From Corynebacterium tuberculostearicum (lineage in GTDB: Bacteria; Actinomycetota; Actinomycetes; Mycobacteriales; Mycobacteriaceae), in NCBI RefSeq assembly GCF_013408445.1, contig NZ_JACBZL010000001.1, positions 2,356,001 to 2,420,000 on the forward strand: a stretch of 64,000 bases of DNA, written 5' to 3'. Below the pieces are notes generated by a model. The model did no database searches, had not been told where the DNA came from, and worked only from the letters and a program-made list of their open reading frames with translations. Made by a program: the position numbers and the translations under genes. Of the stretch, positions 24,777 to 33,862 are shown in pieces; position 1 is the stretch's first letter, and every line of letters starts with the position of its first letter.

Positions 24777-25244
24777 GTGACTATTTCTCGCCATTGCTCC
24801 CGCCCAGGCTGCGGCCGCCCCGCCGTGGCGACATTGACCTACGCTTACGCGGACCAGACGGCCGTCGTTGGGCCGCTGGCGGAAGAGGAAAACCCACACA
24901 GCTGGGATCTGTGCGCCACCCACCGCGACCGCATCTCCGCCCCTGTGGGTTGGGAGCTGGTGCGTGTGGACCGCATCGAGCTGGATGAGGAAGATGACCT
25001 GATGGCTCTGGCAGAGGCGGTCAAGGAAGACGGCCGCGTGACCACCGGCTTGGTCGATGACCGCAGCGCCGGATCCGGTGCAGACCCTATCGACTATTCC
25101 GCGACCTTTGATGGAGCGGACCCTGCCAATTCGAATCACCCGGTCTTTCGCACCCGCCGCGTGGCTTATGCCAAAAAGGCGCGTCGCGCGCACCTTTCGG
25201 TCGTGCCCGATGAAACGACGCCCGCGGAACCGGAACAGGACTGA
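24777..25244 (+). CDS. DUF3499 family protein
   Basis: A 155-residue cytoplasmic protein of the actinobacterial DUF3499 family (Rv3258c-like). The N-terminus has a zinc-ribbon-like pair, HCSRPGCGRPA, and a partner LCATHRDRI about 45 residues on, together giving a likely Cys/His metal site. The rest is acidic and low in structure. Conserved next to manB and whiB2 in the order, so a link to envelope or septation has been suggested by context only. Function unknown. Confidence 0.85.
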   Translation: MTISRHCSRPGCGRPAVATLTYAYADQTAVVGPLAEEENPHSWDLCATHRDRISAPVGWELVRVDRIELDEEDDLMALAEAVKEDGRVTTGLVDDRSAGSGADPIDYSATFDGADPANSNHPVFRTRRVAYAKKARRAHLSVVPDETTPAEPEQD

Positions 25245-25284
25245 CACGAACCCCGTGGTGCGGTAGTTTCCCAGCGGGCGGGGG

Positions 25285-25290
25285 TACTAT
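25285..25290 (+). promoter_or_regulatory. -10 box, leaderless manB transcript
   Basis: TACTAT ends 8 nt before ATG 25299, which has no Shine-Dalgarno. Confidence 0.55.
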
Positions 25291-25298
25291 TGCAGGTT

Positions 25299-26666
25299 AT
25301 GCGAACTCGTGAGCATCTTGATGCAGTAATTAAGGCCTATGACGTCCGTGGCGTGGTGGGCGAAGATATCGATGAGAACTTCGTGCGCGATACGGGCGCC
25401 GCGTTTGCCGCCATCCTGCGGGAAGAAGGCGAAAATACCGTAGCAGTCGGACACGATATGCGCCCGTCCTCGCCGTCTTTGGCGCGCGCTTTTGCTGAGG
25501 GTGTGACCTCGCAGGGCCTCAACGTGACCCTGCTGGGGCTAACCTCTACCGACGAGCTCTACTACGCCGCCGGCTCTCTGGAGTGTGCGGGCGCTATGTT
25601 TACCGCCTCCCATAACCCAGCCAAGTACAACGGCATTAAGCTCTGCCGCGCCGGCGCGGTACCGGTGGGCCAGGAGACCGGCTTGGAGCAGATTAAGCAG
25701 ATGCTTATCGACGGCACCCCGGAGTTCACCGGCACCGAGGGTGCAATTGCCGAGCAGGAGATTCTGGCCGGCTACGCCGACTTCCTGCGCAAGCTGGTAC
25801 CGCTGGAGGATTCCAAGCCGCTCGTCGTAGCTGTCGATGCCGCCAACGGCATGGGTGGCCACACCGTGCCGGCCGTCTTCAATGGCTTGCCTTTCGACGT
25901 CCGCGATTTGTACTTCGAGCTCGATGGCACTTTCCCGAACCACGAGGCGAACCCCTTGGACCCGAAGAACCTCGTAGACCTGCAGAAGTTCACCGTGGAT
26001 CAAAAGGCCGATATTGGCTTGGCCTTCGACGGCGATGCGGACCGCTGCTTCGTGGTGGATGAAAAGGGTCAGCCGGTCTCGCCGTCTGCCATCTGTGCAC
26101 TGGTGGCGGAGCGCTACCTGGAGAAGTTCCCCGGCGCTACCATCATCCACAACCTGATTACCTCCAAGACCGTGCCGGAGCTCATTAAGGAAAAGGGCGG
26201 CACCCCGGTGCGCACCCGCGTGGGCCACTCCTTCATCAAGGCGCAGATGGCCGAGCACCAGGCCGCCTTCGGTGGCGAGCACTCCGCGCACTACTACTTC
26301 CAGGAATTCTGGAACGCCGATTCCGGCATGCTTGCTGCGATGCACGTGCTGGCCGCTCTGGGCCAGTCCGATAAGCCGCTGAGCGAGCTCATGGCGGAGT
26401 ACTCCCGCTACGAGGCCTCCGGCGAGATCAACTCCACCGTGGAGGACCAGAAGGCCGCTACCCAGGCAGTACTGGATGAGCTGGCGGATAAGATTGAGTC
26501 CGTCGATGAACTCGATGGCGTGACCGTCGAGCTCAAGGGAACCGAGGCATGGTTCAACGTGCGCGCGTCCAATACGGAGCCGCTGCTGCGCCTCAACGTA
26601 GAGGCAAAGACCGCCGACGAGGTGCAGTCCATCGTCGACGAGGTCCTTGCTATCATCCGCCGCTAA
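25299..26666 (+). CDS. manB: Phosphomannomutase
   Basis: Interconverts mannose-6-phosphate and mannose-1-phosphate, between ManA and ManC in GDP-mannose synthesis. The 455 residues have the four domains of the alpha-D-phosphohexomutase family: catalytic serine in FTASHNPAKYNGIK (about residue 103), metal loop FDGDADRCF (about 245), sugar-specificity loop GGEHSAHYYF, and phosphate-binding RASNTEPLLRLNVE near the C-terminus. The GEHSAH loop is the one found in PMM/PGM enzymes, so phosphoglucomutase activity is possible. Overlaps the convergent fpr gene by 4 nt. Confidence 0.93.
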   Translation: MRTREHLDAVIKAYDVRGVVGEDIDENFVRDTGAAFAAILREEGENTVAVGHDMRPSSPSLARAFAEGVTSQGLNVTLLGLTSTDELYYAAGSLECAGAMFTASHNPAKYNGIKLCRAGAVPVGQETGLEQIKQMLIDGTPEFTGTEGAIAEQEILAGYADFLRKLVPLEDSKPLVVAVDAANGMGGHTVPAVFNGLPFDVRDLYFELDGTFPNHEANPLDPKNLVDLQKFTVDQKADIGLAFDGDADRCFVVDEKGQPVSPSAICALVAERYLEKFPGATIIHNLITSKTVPELIKEKGGTPVRTRVGHSFIKAQMAEHQAAFGGEHSAHYYFQEFWNADSGMLAAMHVLAALGQSDKPLSELMAEYSRYEASGEINSTVEDQKAATQAVLDELADKIESVDELDGVTVELKGTEAWFNVRASNTEPLLRLNVEAKTADEVQSIVDEVLAIIRR

Positions 26667-28018
26667 TCTTCGGCGCGCGAGTGGGAGACCATGTCCTCCC
26701 ACTCCACAAACTTCTTACGCTCGCGGCCCTCGCGCTCGCCTAGTGCGCGCTCGGCCGCGTCCAAGCGCTGCCAATCCTCCCACGTCAGATAATCGATACC
26801 GCGCTCGGCAAAGACCTCGGTGATATCCGCGGCGCTGGAGGGGGAGGGGAGGGTGCCAGAGGCGGCGTCGGCAAGCAGCATGCCAATCGTCTCCGTGGCA
26901 TCGGACTTGGTATTGCCAATCAAACCCACCGGTCCGCGCTTAATCCACCCGGTGGTGTAGAGGCCCGGCACTACCGCGCCGGCCGCATCGATAACATGGC
27001 CGCCATCGTTATTGATGACGTTCTTGTCCTGGTTAAAGGGCACGCCATCGACCGCATCGGACCGGTAGCCGGTGTCGAAGTAGACCGCCTGCACCGGCCA
27101 TTCGGTGAATTTGCTGGTGCCGTGCACGCTGCCATCGCCGTTGAGCGCGGTGCGCTCGGTCTTGATGCCGCTGACCTTGCCGTCCTCGCCCAAGATCTCT
27201 ACCGGCTGCTCAAAGAGGTGAATCTGCAGGGTGTGTGGCGCCTTTTTGGGATCGCGGATGGCATACTGCTCGAGCACCTGGCACACCAAGTCGGTGGACT
27301 TGCTCTCCTGGCGCGCGGCCAGCGAGGCTTCGTCATAGTCGATGTCCTCGGGGGAGACCACAACATTGATGGACTCGGAATGGTCCAGTTCCTTGAGCTC
27401 CTGCGGGGTGAACTTGGCCTGCGCTGGGCCGCGGCGGCCGAAGACGCGCACGGTATCAGCCTGGTTCTTGGCCAGGGACTCGTAGACATTATCGGGGATC
27501 TCGGTGACCTTGAGCTCATCGCCGGTCTTGGCCAAGATGCGGGAGACGTCCAGGCCCACATTGCCTACGCCAATTACCGCAACCTCTTTGGCAGAGAGAT
27601 CCCAGTCTCGCTCGAAGCGCGGATTGCCATCGTAGAAGCCCACGAATTCGCCGGCGCCATGCACGCCGTCCAAGTCCGCGCCAGGGATATCGCGGTGGCG
27701 GTCGCCCACGGCGCCGGTGGCAAAGACCACGGCATCGTAGTGTTGCTGTAGCTCGTCGACGGTGATGTCGCGGCCGATGTGCACGTTGGTTAACAGGCGA
27801 ATCTGCTCGGTGTCGAGCACGCGGTGCAGGGACTTGATAATGCCCTTAATGCGCGGATGGTCCGGCGCTACGCCGTAGCGGATGAGACCGAAGGGCGCGG
27901 GCATCTGCTCGATGAGGTCAATCTGTACCTCGCCGCCGGTCTTTTTCACCAGGATATCGGAGGCGTAAATGCCGGCCGGGCCTGCGCCGATGACGGCTAC
28001 CTTCAAGGGCTGATTCAT
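26663..28018 (-). CDS. fpr: Ferredoxin-NADP+ reductase, adrenodoxin-reductase type
   Basis: Passes electrons from NADPH through FAD to ferredoxin, which in turn feeds CysI. The 451 residues carry an FAD-binding GAGPAGIYASDIL at the N-terminus, PFGLIRYGVAPDHPRIK, an NADPH-binding GVGNVGLDVSRIL (about 150) and GWIKRGPVGLIGNTKSDA near the C-terminus, all typical of FprA-type reductases. It is divergent from cysI across a 254-nt region with TAGAC-type half sites, matching the fpr2-cysI arrangement of C. glutamicum. Role as CysI electron supplier is inferred from that arrangement. Confidence 0.92.
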   Translation of the reverse strand: MNQPLKVAVIGAGPAGIYASDILVKKTGGEVQIDLIEQMPAPFGLIRYGVAPDHPRIKGIIKSLHRVLDTEQIRLLTNVHIGRDITVDELQQHYDAVVFATGAVGDRHRDIPGADLDGVHGAGEFVGFYDGNPRFERDWDLSAKEVAVIGVGNVGLDVSRILAKTGDELKVTEIPDNVYESLAKNQADTVRVFGRRGPAQAKFTPQELKELDHSESINVVVSPEDIDYDEASLAARQESKSTDLVCQVLEQYAIRDPKKAPHTLQIHLFEQPVEILGEDGKVSGIKTERTALNGDGSVHGTSKFTEWPVQAVYFDTGYRSDAVDGVPFNQDKNVINNDGGHVIDAAGAVVPGLYTTGWIKRGPVGLIGNTKSDATETIGMLLADAASGTLPSPSSAADITEVFAERGIDYLTWEDWQRLDAAERALGEREGRERKKFVEWEDMVSHSRAED

Positions 28019-28195
28019 ACTGCGTGAATGCCTTTCTTTTAATCGCGGGGGTCTAGACCGCTAGGTTCATTTTTTGTGGCTTATCTTTCTGACAATTGAA
28101 CCGTTTAGTCTAGGTTGCGGCAAGGAGTTGAATTAGATTCTAAAAATAGACTCCTTTTTGCCCAGTTCAGGGCGATTTTATACTTGAAAATAAAA

Positions 28196-28211
28196 AAGAC
28201 CGCTTTGTCTA
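28196..28211. promoter_or_regulatory. Candidate McbR operator in the fpr-cysI intergenic region
   Basis: AAGAC-CGCTTT-GTCTA differs by one base from the C. glutamicum McbR consensus TAGAC-N6-GTCTA. Further TAGAC or GTCTA half sites are present nearby (about 28051, 28107, 28147 and 28219). McbR represses sulfur-assimilation genes in C. glutamicum, so the placement 60 nt upstream of cysI makes sense. Confidence 0.55.
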
Positions 28212-28272
28212 CTTATTTTAGACGGGTAGGTTGTCTTTCAATACTTTGGAAAGGCAGGTTGAGATCTACACC

Positions 28273-29949
28273 ATGACCACCGCGACTAATACCAAGCGCA
28301 CGCCCCGCGCCAAGAAGCCCGAAGGCCAGTGGAAGATTGACGGCACCGAGCCCCTCAATAACGATGAGGTAATTAAGCAGGAAGACGGCGGGCTTTCTGC
28401 CAAGCAGCGCGTCATCGATATCTATTCCAAGCAGGGATTTTCCTCTATCCCAGCCGATGACCTAGCCCCTCGCTTCAAGTGGCTGGGCCTTTATACTCAG
28501 CGCAACCAGAACTTGGGCGGCGAGTTGACCTCCAAGCTGTCTAACGCGGAGCTGCAAGACGAGTACTTTATGATGCGCGTGCGCTTCGACGGTGGCCGTG
28601 CCGATCCTGCCAAGCTGCGCGCTGTCGGTGAGATCTCGCGCGATTATGCCCGCTCCACGGCGGACTTTACGGACCGCCAGAATATCCAGTTGCACTGGAT
28701 TCAAATCGAGGATGTGCCCACCATTTGGGACAAGCTCGAGTCGGTAGGTTTGAGCACGCTCATGGGCTGCGGCGATGTGCCGCGCGTCATTTTGGGCTCT
28801 CCGGTTGCCGGCGTGGCCGAGGACGAGATTATCGATGCCACCCCAGCCATCGAAGAAATCAAGAATAACTACCTGCCGCGCGAGGAATTCCATAACCTTC
28901 CGCGCAAATTCAAGACCGCTATCTCCGGCAACTCCCGCCAGGACGTCACGCACGAGATTCAAGACGTTGCCTTCGTGGGCGTGAACCACCCCGAGTACGG
29001 CCCGGGATTCGATTGCTTCGTTGGCGGTGGCCTGTCCACCAACCCGATGCTCTCGCAGTCCCTCGGCGCCTGGGTTCCCCTAGAGCGCGTGCCGGAGGTG
29101 TGGGCCGGTGTGGTCGGCATCTTCCGTGACTACGGCTTCCGCCGCAATCGCAACCGTGCCCGCCTGAAGTTCTTGGTAGCCAAGTGGGGCATCGAAAAGT
29201 TCCGCCAAGTGCTGGAGGAGGAATACCTAGATAAGCCGCTGTTGGATGGCATCCCACTGGAGGTCGAGCCTGGCTCCCGCGATCACCTTGGCGTGCACCG
29301 CCAGAAAGACGGCAAGTTCTACGTCGGCGTAAAACCCACCGTGGGCCACGCCACCGGCGAGCAGCTCATCGCCATTGCGGACGTGGCCGAAAAGTTCGGC
29401 ATCAGCCGCATCCGCACCACCCCGATGAAGGAATTGCTCTTCCTCGATGTGGAGGAAGAAGACATTCCGGCGCTCTCGCGCGCGCTCGATGAGACCGGCT
29501 TGTACTCCCAGCCGTCCGAATTCCGCCGCGGCGTCATCTCGTGCACCGGCCTCGAGTTCTGCAAGCTCGCGCACGTGACCACGAAGGCCCGCGCCATCGA
29601 GTTGGTCGACATCCTGGAAGACACCTTGGGTGATCTGGACGTGCCGATTTCCATCGCGCTCAACGGCTGCCCCAACGCCTGTGCGCGTTCGCAGGTATCG
29701 GACATCGGCCTGAAGGGCCAGATTGTTACCGATTCCAAGGGCAACCGCGTCGAGGGATTCCAGGTCCACCTGGGTGGCGCGCTTGGCCTTTCTCCGGACT
29801 GGGGCCGCAAGCTGCGCGGCCATAAGGTCGTGGCCGATGAGGTGCCCGAGTACGTCATTCGCCTGGTCAATAAATACAAGGAGCAGCGCGAGGAAGGCGA
29901 GCAATTCCGCCACTGGGTCTTGCGCGCCAAGGAGGAGGACTTGCAGTGA
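28273..29949 (+). CDS. cysI: Ferredoxin-dependent sulfite reductase
   Basis: Reduces sulfite to sulfide with six electrons at a siroheme-[4Fe-4S] centre. The 558 residues match corynebacterial CysI nearly throughout (KPEGQWKIDGTEPL, STADFTDRQNIQLHW, FVGGGLSTNP). The cluster cysteines appear as CTGLEFC and, about 40 residues on, CPNACAR. ATG 28273 was chosen because the conserved N-terminus starts here; an upstream ATG at 28231 adds unlike residues. First gene of cysI-cysX-cysY-cysZ, all with touching or overlapping ends. Confidence 0.95.
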   Translation: MTTATNTKRTPRAKKPEGQWKIDGTEPLNNDEVIKQEDGGLSAKQRVIDIYSKQGFSSIPADDLAPRFKWLGLYTQRNQNLGGELTSKLSNAELQDEYFMMRVRFDGGRADPAKLRAVGEISRDYARSTADFTDRQNIQLHWIQIEDVPTIWDKLESVGLSTLMGCGDVPRVILGSPVAGVAEDEIIDATPAIEEIKNNYLPREEFHNLPRKFKTAISGNSRQDVTHEIQDVAFVGVNHPEYGPGFDCFVGGGLSTNPMLSQSLGAWVPLERVPEVWAGVVGIFRDYGFRRNRNRARLKFLVAKWGIEKFRQVLEEEYLDKPLLDGIPLEVEPGSRDHLGVHRQKDGKFYVGVKPTVGHATGEQLIAIADVAEKFGISRIRTTPMKELLFLDVEEEDIPALSRALDETGLYSQPSEFRRGVISCTGLEFCKLAHVTTKARAIELVDILEDTLGDLDVPISIALNGCPNACARSQVSDIGLKGQIVTDSKGNRVEGFQVHLGGALGLSPDWGRKLRGHKVVADEVPEYVIRLVNKYKEQREEGEQFRHWVLRAKEEDLQ

Positions 29950-30197
29950 ATTTTCGCCGTCAGCCCAACCCCAACCGCAACCATCCCAGCTTCTGCCCGT
30001 ATTGCGCCGGCACCGACCTCTTCCCGGATGAGGAAGATGATTTTGCCTGGAAGTGCCAGGAATGCCTGCGGATTTTCTCCGTGCGCTTTCACGGCCAAGA
30101 CGATGCCCCGGTAGCCCCCGCACCGGCCGTGTCGTCCAATGAGGCCTTAAAGCGCTCGCTTGCCCGCCGCGGCCACATCACGGCGCCAGAGGCTTAA
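29946..30197 (+). CDS. cysX: CysX, small two-CxxC protein of sulfite reduction
   Basis: An 83-residue protein with one zinc- or iron-ribbon-like set, FCPYCAG and KCQECLRIF, about 20 residues apart. In C. glutamicum CysX follows cysI and has been proposed to be a ferredoxin-like electron carrier for CysI; its fold is not proven. The GTG start overlaps the cysI stop by 4 nt, so the two are translationally coupled. The C-terminal 35 residues are Pro/Ala-rich and probably flexible. Confidence 0.85.
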   Translation: MNFRRQPNPNRNHPSFCPYCAGTDLFPDEEDDFAWKCQECLRIFSVRFHGQDDAPVAPAPAVSSNEALKRSLARRGHITAPEA

Positions 30198-30207
30198 GGA
30201 TGTCCCC

Positions 30208-30894
30208 ATGCCCGCACTCATTACCCTGTCCCACGGTTCACGGCATCCGGGTGCCGCGGCTGGAATTGAGCGCCTGACTCAGGCCACGGGTCTGCGCCCA
30301 GCCCGCGCGGCGCACCTGGAATTCAACGAGCCCGACCTCACCACGGCCGCGCTCGAGCTCGCCCAGCTAGGGGAGACCGAGGCCGTTGTAGTTCCGCTGC
30401 TTTTTACCCAGGGCTACCACCAGCGCGTGGACGTTCCGCGCGCGCTTGCCGAAGCCTCCCATGCCTCCCACCTTTCCCTCCACCTCGCCCCTGGGCTCGG
30501 CACCGGCGAGGACCTCGCCCGCGTGCTCGCCTCCCGTACCCGGCCTGGCGACGCCCATGTGGTCATCTACTCCGTCGGTTCCTCCGATACCGCGGTTAAC
30601 GATGCCATCCGTGAGCTCGCCCACCGCACCTTCGCGCTCACCGGCGTGCCCGTCTCGGTGGAATTTGCCACCCGCGGTGGCCGCGAAGGGATTGTGTCCC
30701 TGTGCCGCAAGCATCAAGATCCCGCCCAGGTACGCGTGATCCCGCTCTTCGTGACCGACGGCCTGCTCCTAGACCGCCTGGCGGGCGTACCCGCGACCGT
30801 CGACCGTCCGCTAGGCACCGACCTCGCGGGCCTCGTCGCAGATCGCTTTCACCACGCCCGCCGCACCGCACAGGAGGTGTTCGCGCCATGCTAA
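30208..30894 (+). CDS. cysY: Sirohydrochlorin chelatase-like protein (CysY/CbiX type)
   Basis: Inserts iron into sirohydrochlorin to make siroheme, the CysI cofactor. The 228 residues are the two-domain form: the first half has LSHGSRHPGA (metal-binding His) and VVVPLLFTQGYHQRVDVP, the second half a related but less conserved copy ending VIPLFVTDGLLLDRLA. ATG 30208 has AAGGA 7 nt upstream. Its 3' end overlaps cysZ by 7 nt. In C. glutamicum cysH, cysD and cysN lie between cysX and this gene; here it follows cysX directly. Confidence 0.85.
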   Translation: MPALITLSHGSRHPGAAAGIERLTQATGLRPARAAHLEFNEPDLTTAALELAQLGETEAVVVPLLFTQGYHQRVDVPRALAEASHASHLSLHLAPGLGTGEDLARVLASRTRPGDAHVVIYSVGSSDTAVNDAIRELAHRTFALTGVPVSVEFATRGGREGIVSLCRKHQDPAQVRVIPLFVTDGLLLDRLAGVPATVDRPLGTDLAGLVADRFHHARRTAQEVFAPC

Positions 30895-31937
30895 CCCTCA
30901 TCCTCATCGCTCTCGCCGGTGCGGCCGCCAACCTCGTGGACGGTGGCATCGGCATGGGCTTCGGCGTCACCTCTACCACGATGTTGTTGCTGGCGGGCCT
31001 CGGTCCCGCGCAGGCCTCGGCCGTCGTTCATACAGCCGAGCTAGGCACCACGGCCATCTCCGGATTGAGCCACGCGCGCTTCGGCAACGTGGACTGGAAA
31101 ACCGTGGTCCGACTGGGCGTGCCGGGCGGGATCGCCGCCTTATTGGGCGCCACGTTGCTGTCGAATATCTCCACCGCGGCGGCCGCGCCGGTGACCGCAC
31201 TCATCTTGGTGGGCATCGGTGCCAACCTCATTTGGCGTTTCTCCCAACCGCGCCGCCGTGGCTCCGCCTATAAGCGCACCCACTCCACGCCGTTTCTCGC
31301 CGGCCTTGGCCTTGTGGGCGGATTCGTCGATTCCACCGGTGGCGGCGGCTGGGGCCCGGTGTCGACTTCAACGCTCATGGCTATCGGCCGCGAGCAGCCG
31401 CGTCGCATCGTGGGTACCGTCAACGCCGCTGAGTTCCTAGTGACCTTCGGCGCTACCGCAGGCTTTATTGTCGGGCTCTGGCACGATATCGTCGCCAACT
31501 TGGCCGCAGTCATTGCCCTACTCATCGGTGGCGCTATCACCGCGCCCATCGCCGCGTGGCTTATCTCCCGCATCAACCCGGTCCTGCTCGGCGGACTCGT
31601 CGGCACGGCCATCGTGGGCCTGAATATCCGCAAAGTCATCGGCGGTGCCGAGACGTACTTTGGCTGGGCAGTGCCTGCAGCAGTTACCTCCGTTGCCATC
31701 GCAGTCGTGGTCGCGGCCGGTGTGGCCGCCACCATCCGTGGCGCGCTGCGCACCAGGCGTGCGCGTGCGGCGGAATTGGAAGCCGAAAACGCTGAGGAGG
31801 CTGCCCATGCTGATTTCCATGCGCCTGATTATCCGGAGCGCGTCGCCGCCGCCCACCGCGTCCACGGTTCGCGCAAGTCTGGCGTAACCATCGTGCAAGA
31901 CAAAGCCCCCGAAAGCCCCGCCGCGGACCGCGCGTAA
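30888..31937 (+). CDS. cysZ: TauE/SafE-type permease (CysZ)
   Basis: Probable sulfate or sulfite permease; the C. glutamicum orthologue at the end of this operon is called CysZ and is implicated in sulfate uptake. The 349 residues have about eight helices from LILIALAGAAANLVDGGIG, with duplicate signatures GMGFGVTSTTMLL and VDSTGGGGWGPVSTSTLM, and an Arg/Ala/Glu-rich cytosolic tail of about 70 residues. AGGAGGTG lies 9 nt before ATG 30888 inside cysY. Since sulfate-activation genes are absent here, sulfite or an organosulfur anion is a reasonable alternative cargo. Confidence 0.83.
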   Translation: MLTLILIALAGAAANLVDGGIGMGFGVTSTTMLLLAGLGPAQASAVVHTAELGTTAISGLSHARFGNVDWKTVVRLGVPGGIAALLGATLLSNISTAAAAPVTALILVGIGANLIWRFSQPRRRGSAYKRTHSTPFLAGLGLVGGFVDSTGGGGWGPVSTSTLMAIGREQPRRIVGTVNAAEFLVTFGATAGFIVGLWHDIVANLAAVIALLIGGAITAPIAAWLISRINPVLLGGLVGTAIVGLNIRKVIGGAETYFGWAVPAAVTSVAIAVVVAAGVAATIRGALRTRRARAAELEAENAEEAAHADFHAPDYPERVAAAHRVHGSRKSGVTIVQDKAPESPAADRA

Positions 31938-32054
31938 CCCTTCCGTCGCGACCTTTGGCCACGTTATCGGGCAGAGCTCGCCTCCGGTGGGCTAGAACGC
32001 GGCCATAGGTTGGCCCGGCCACCCAATTCTCGAGAACCCGCTACCTGCTGCCTT

Positions 32055-32792
32055 CTACAGCCCGGCCACCTCGCCGATGACGTAGACCGCCGGCGCGGAG
32101 ATCTCGTGCTCGGCCATCGTCTGCGCCAAGGTACCCAAGGTGCAGCGATAGGCGCGCTCGGTAGAAAGCGTGCCTTCTTGGATGATGGCGCAGGGAGTAG
32201 AGGAGGAGAGGGAGGCGTCGATTAGCGCACTGGCAATCGCCGGGGCATTTTTCACGCCCATGATGACAGCCAGCGTGGCGCCAGAGCGGGCGAGCGCTGC
32301 CCAGTCCACCAAGGACTTCTCATGGCCGGGCGGCAGGTGGCCGGAGACCACCGTGAATCCGTGGACAATGCCGCGCTGGGTTACCGGGATGCCGACGGCC
32401 GCGGGAACGGAAATGGCGGAGGTCACGCCCGGAATGACCGTGGCGGGAATTGACGCTTCCGCCAGCGCTTGCACTTCTTCAAAACCGCGCCCAAAGACGA
32501 AGGGATCGCCCCCCTTAAGGCGTGCCACCTTGCGGCCGGTACGGGCGTGCTCGATGAGCAGCTCGTTGATCTTTTCCTGCGAGATTGACTTCTTATAGGG
32601 GAGCTTAGAGACGTCAATAAGCTCTTTGGAAGTAATATCACACAGCTTATCGAGCTGCGCCGTAGGTCCCAGATGATCGGCAAGAATAACCTCTGCATCC
32701 TGCAGGGCGCGCATGCCGCGCACGGTAATAAGGTCCCACGCGCCGGGGCCGCCGCCAATCAGGGTTACGGGATGGATCTGTGCGGAAGTCAT
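32055..32792 (-). CDS. cobA: Uroporphyrinogen-III C-methyltransferase
   Basis: Methylates uroporphyrinogen III twice with SAM to precorrin-2, the precursor of siroheme. The 245 residues have the SUMT signatures VTLIGGGPGAWDLITVRG at the N-terminus, ARLKGGDPFVFGRG in the middle and VIPGVTSAISVPAAVGIPVT after it. Precorrin-2 dehydrogenase (CysG-B domain) is not fused, so the next oxidation must be provided elsewhere. Convergent to cysZ, with 117 nt between; with cysY it serves the CysI cofactor. Confidence 0.92.
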   Translation of the reverse strand: MTSAQIHPVTLIGGGPGAWDLITVRGMRALQDAEVILADHLGPTAQLDKLCDITSKELIDVSKLPYKKSISQEKINELLIEHARTGRKVARLKGGDPFVFGRGFEEVQALAEASIPATVIPGVTSAISVPAAVGIPVTQRGIVHGFTVVSGHLPPGHEKSLVDWAALARSGATLAVIMGVKNAPAIASALIDASLSSSTPCAIIQEGTLSTERAYRCTLGTLAQTMAEHEISAPAVYVIGEVAGL

Positions 32793-32819
32793 AGGACTTC
32801 ATCTTAGTGGGCGGCCGAC

Positions 32820-32825
32820 TATGCT
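32820..32825 (+). promoter_or_regulatory. -10 box, leaderless TobH-like transcript
   Basis: TATGCT ends 8 nt before ATG 32834, which lacks a Shine-Dalgarno. Confidence 0.5.
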
Positions 32826-32833
32826 TGGGCCAC

Positions 32834-33856
32834 ATGGATACCGGTAATTATGATGCCGAAACCGTGCGCTTTTTTGATGTGGCGCACGAAGGCGCCCAAA
32901 TCCGCCTGGTGGCCGGAGAAGTAGAGCGCTGGGGCGAGGCGCTCGGCGGGCTCAATCCCCGCTCGCTGGTCATTATCCCCACCGATGCGATTGCCCGCCA
33001 AGCCGCCCACCTGGGAGTTGGCCTAGCCGAGCCGCTGCGGATCCCGATTGTGGTGACCGAATCGCTCCCGCGCTACGTGGGGGCGCTGGACGTGGTGGTG
33101 GTCGTCGGCGAGCCCGGCGAGTGCGACTGGGCGTCGCGCGCCCTCATTACTGCCAGCCAGCGCGGGGCCACCACCGTGCTCATCGGGCCGGCCAAGGGTT
33201 CGCTGGTGGAGGACTGCCCGGAGGATACGCTCGTCGCCCCTTGCTTGCCGACGGCCGAGGGCAGCTCGCCCGCGCGCAGCATTGCCGCCCTCCATGCGCT
33301 GTGCTGCCTGCTCTATCAGGGCCCGACCGCGGTGAAGGAGACCCTCGAGGACCTCGCTGCGGCCGTGGACCGTGAGCTTGCACAGCTTTCTCCCGAGCGC
33401 GATGCCACCACCAATCCGGGCCGCCAATTGCGCGAGTTCATTGACGGCGCCCGCATCATCCATTCCTGTGTGCTCGACCCGTACTCTTATTCTGAGCGTC
33501 GCGAGCACGTGCAGCTCGATGCCCTCGTGGCCCGCATGGCTGCGACCATCTGGGCCGTACACGGCCTGCCGAGCGCTTATGTGGACCCAGCCGAATTGCG
33601 CCGCGCGCTCGACCGGGATTCTGATAGTTCCCCGGCTAATGATCTCTTTTATGACCCCTTCATTGATGGCGATGGCGCCGAGGGTGCTTTGGTACCCTTG
33701 AAGGTGGTTTTCTGGGGGCAGGAAGAGGCGAACCTGCCCAACTCGCTTGCAGTCCGCAGCATCGACCCGGAGCCGGGCCTGGGGCACCTTGCCCGCTCAC
33801 TGCAGCTTATTACGCGGAGTTTTGCCGCGACCGCCTACGAGATTTCTAAAGGATAG
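32834..33856 (+). CDS. TobH-family protein, SIS-like
   Basis: A 340-residue protein related to TobH/Rv3256c. Its layout, with a first alpha/beta half (LVIIPTDAIARQAAHLG, VVVVVGEPGECDWASRALITA) and a second half ending LPNSLAVRSIDPEPG, suggests a degenerate SIS-type (phosphosugar isomerase-like) fold. I see no complete sugar-phosphate site. It lies directly upstream of manA with a 6-nt gap, as in mycobacteria, so it probably takes part in mannose metabolism. Exact reaction unknown. Confidence 0.78.
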   Translation: MDTGNYDAETVRFFDVAHEGAQIRLVAGEVERWGEALGGLNPRSLVIIPTDAIARQAAHLGVGLAEPLRIPIVVTESLPRYVGALDVVVVVGEPGECDWASRALITASQRGATTVLIGPAKGSLVEDCPEDTLVAPCLPTAEGSSPARSIAALHALCCLLYQGPTAVKETLEDLAAAVDRELAQLSPERDATTNPGRQLREFIDGARIIHSCVLDPYSYSERREHVQLDALVARMAATIWAVHGLPSAYVDPAELRRALDRDSDSSPANDLFYDPFIDGDGAEGALVPLKVVFWGQEEANLPNSLAVRSIDPEPGLGHLARSLQLITRSFAATAYEISKG

Positions 33857-33862
33857 AAACAC

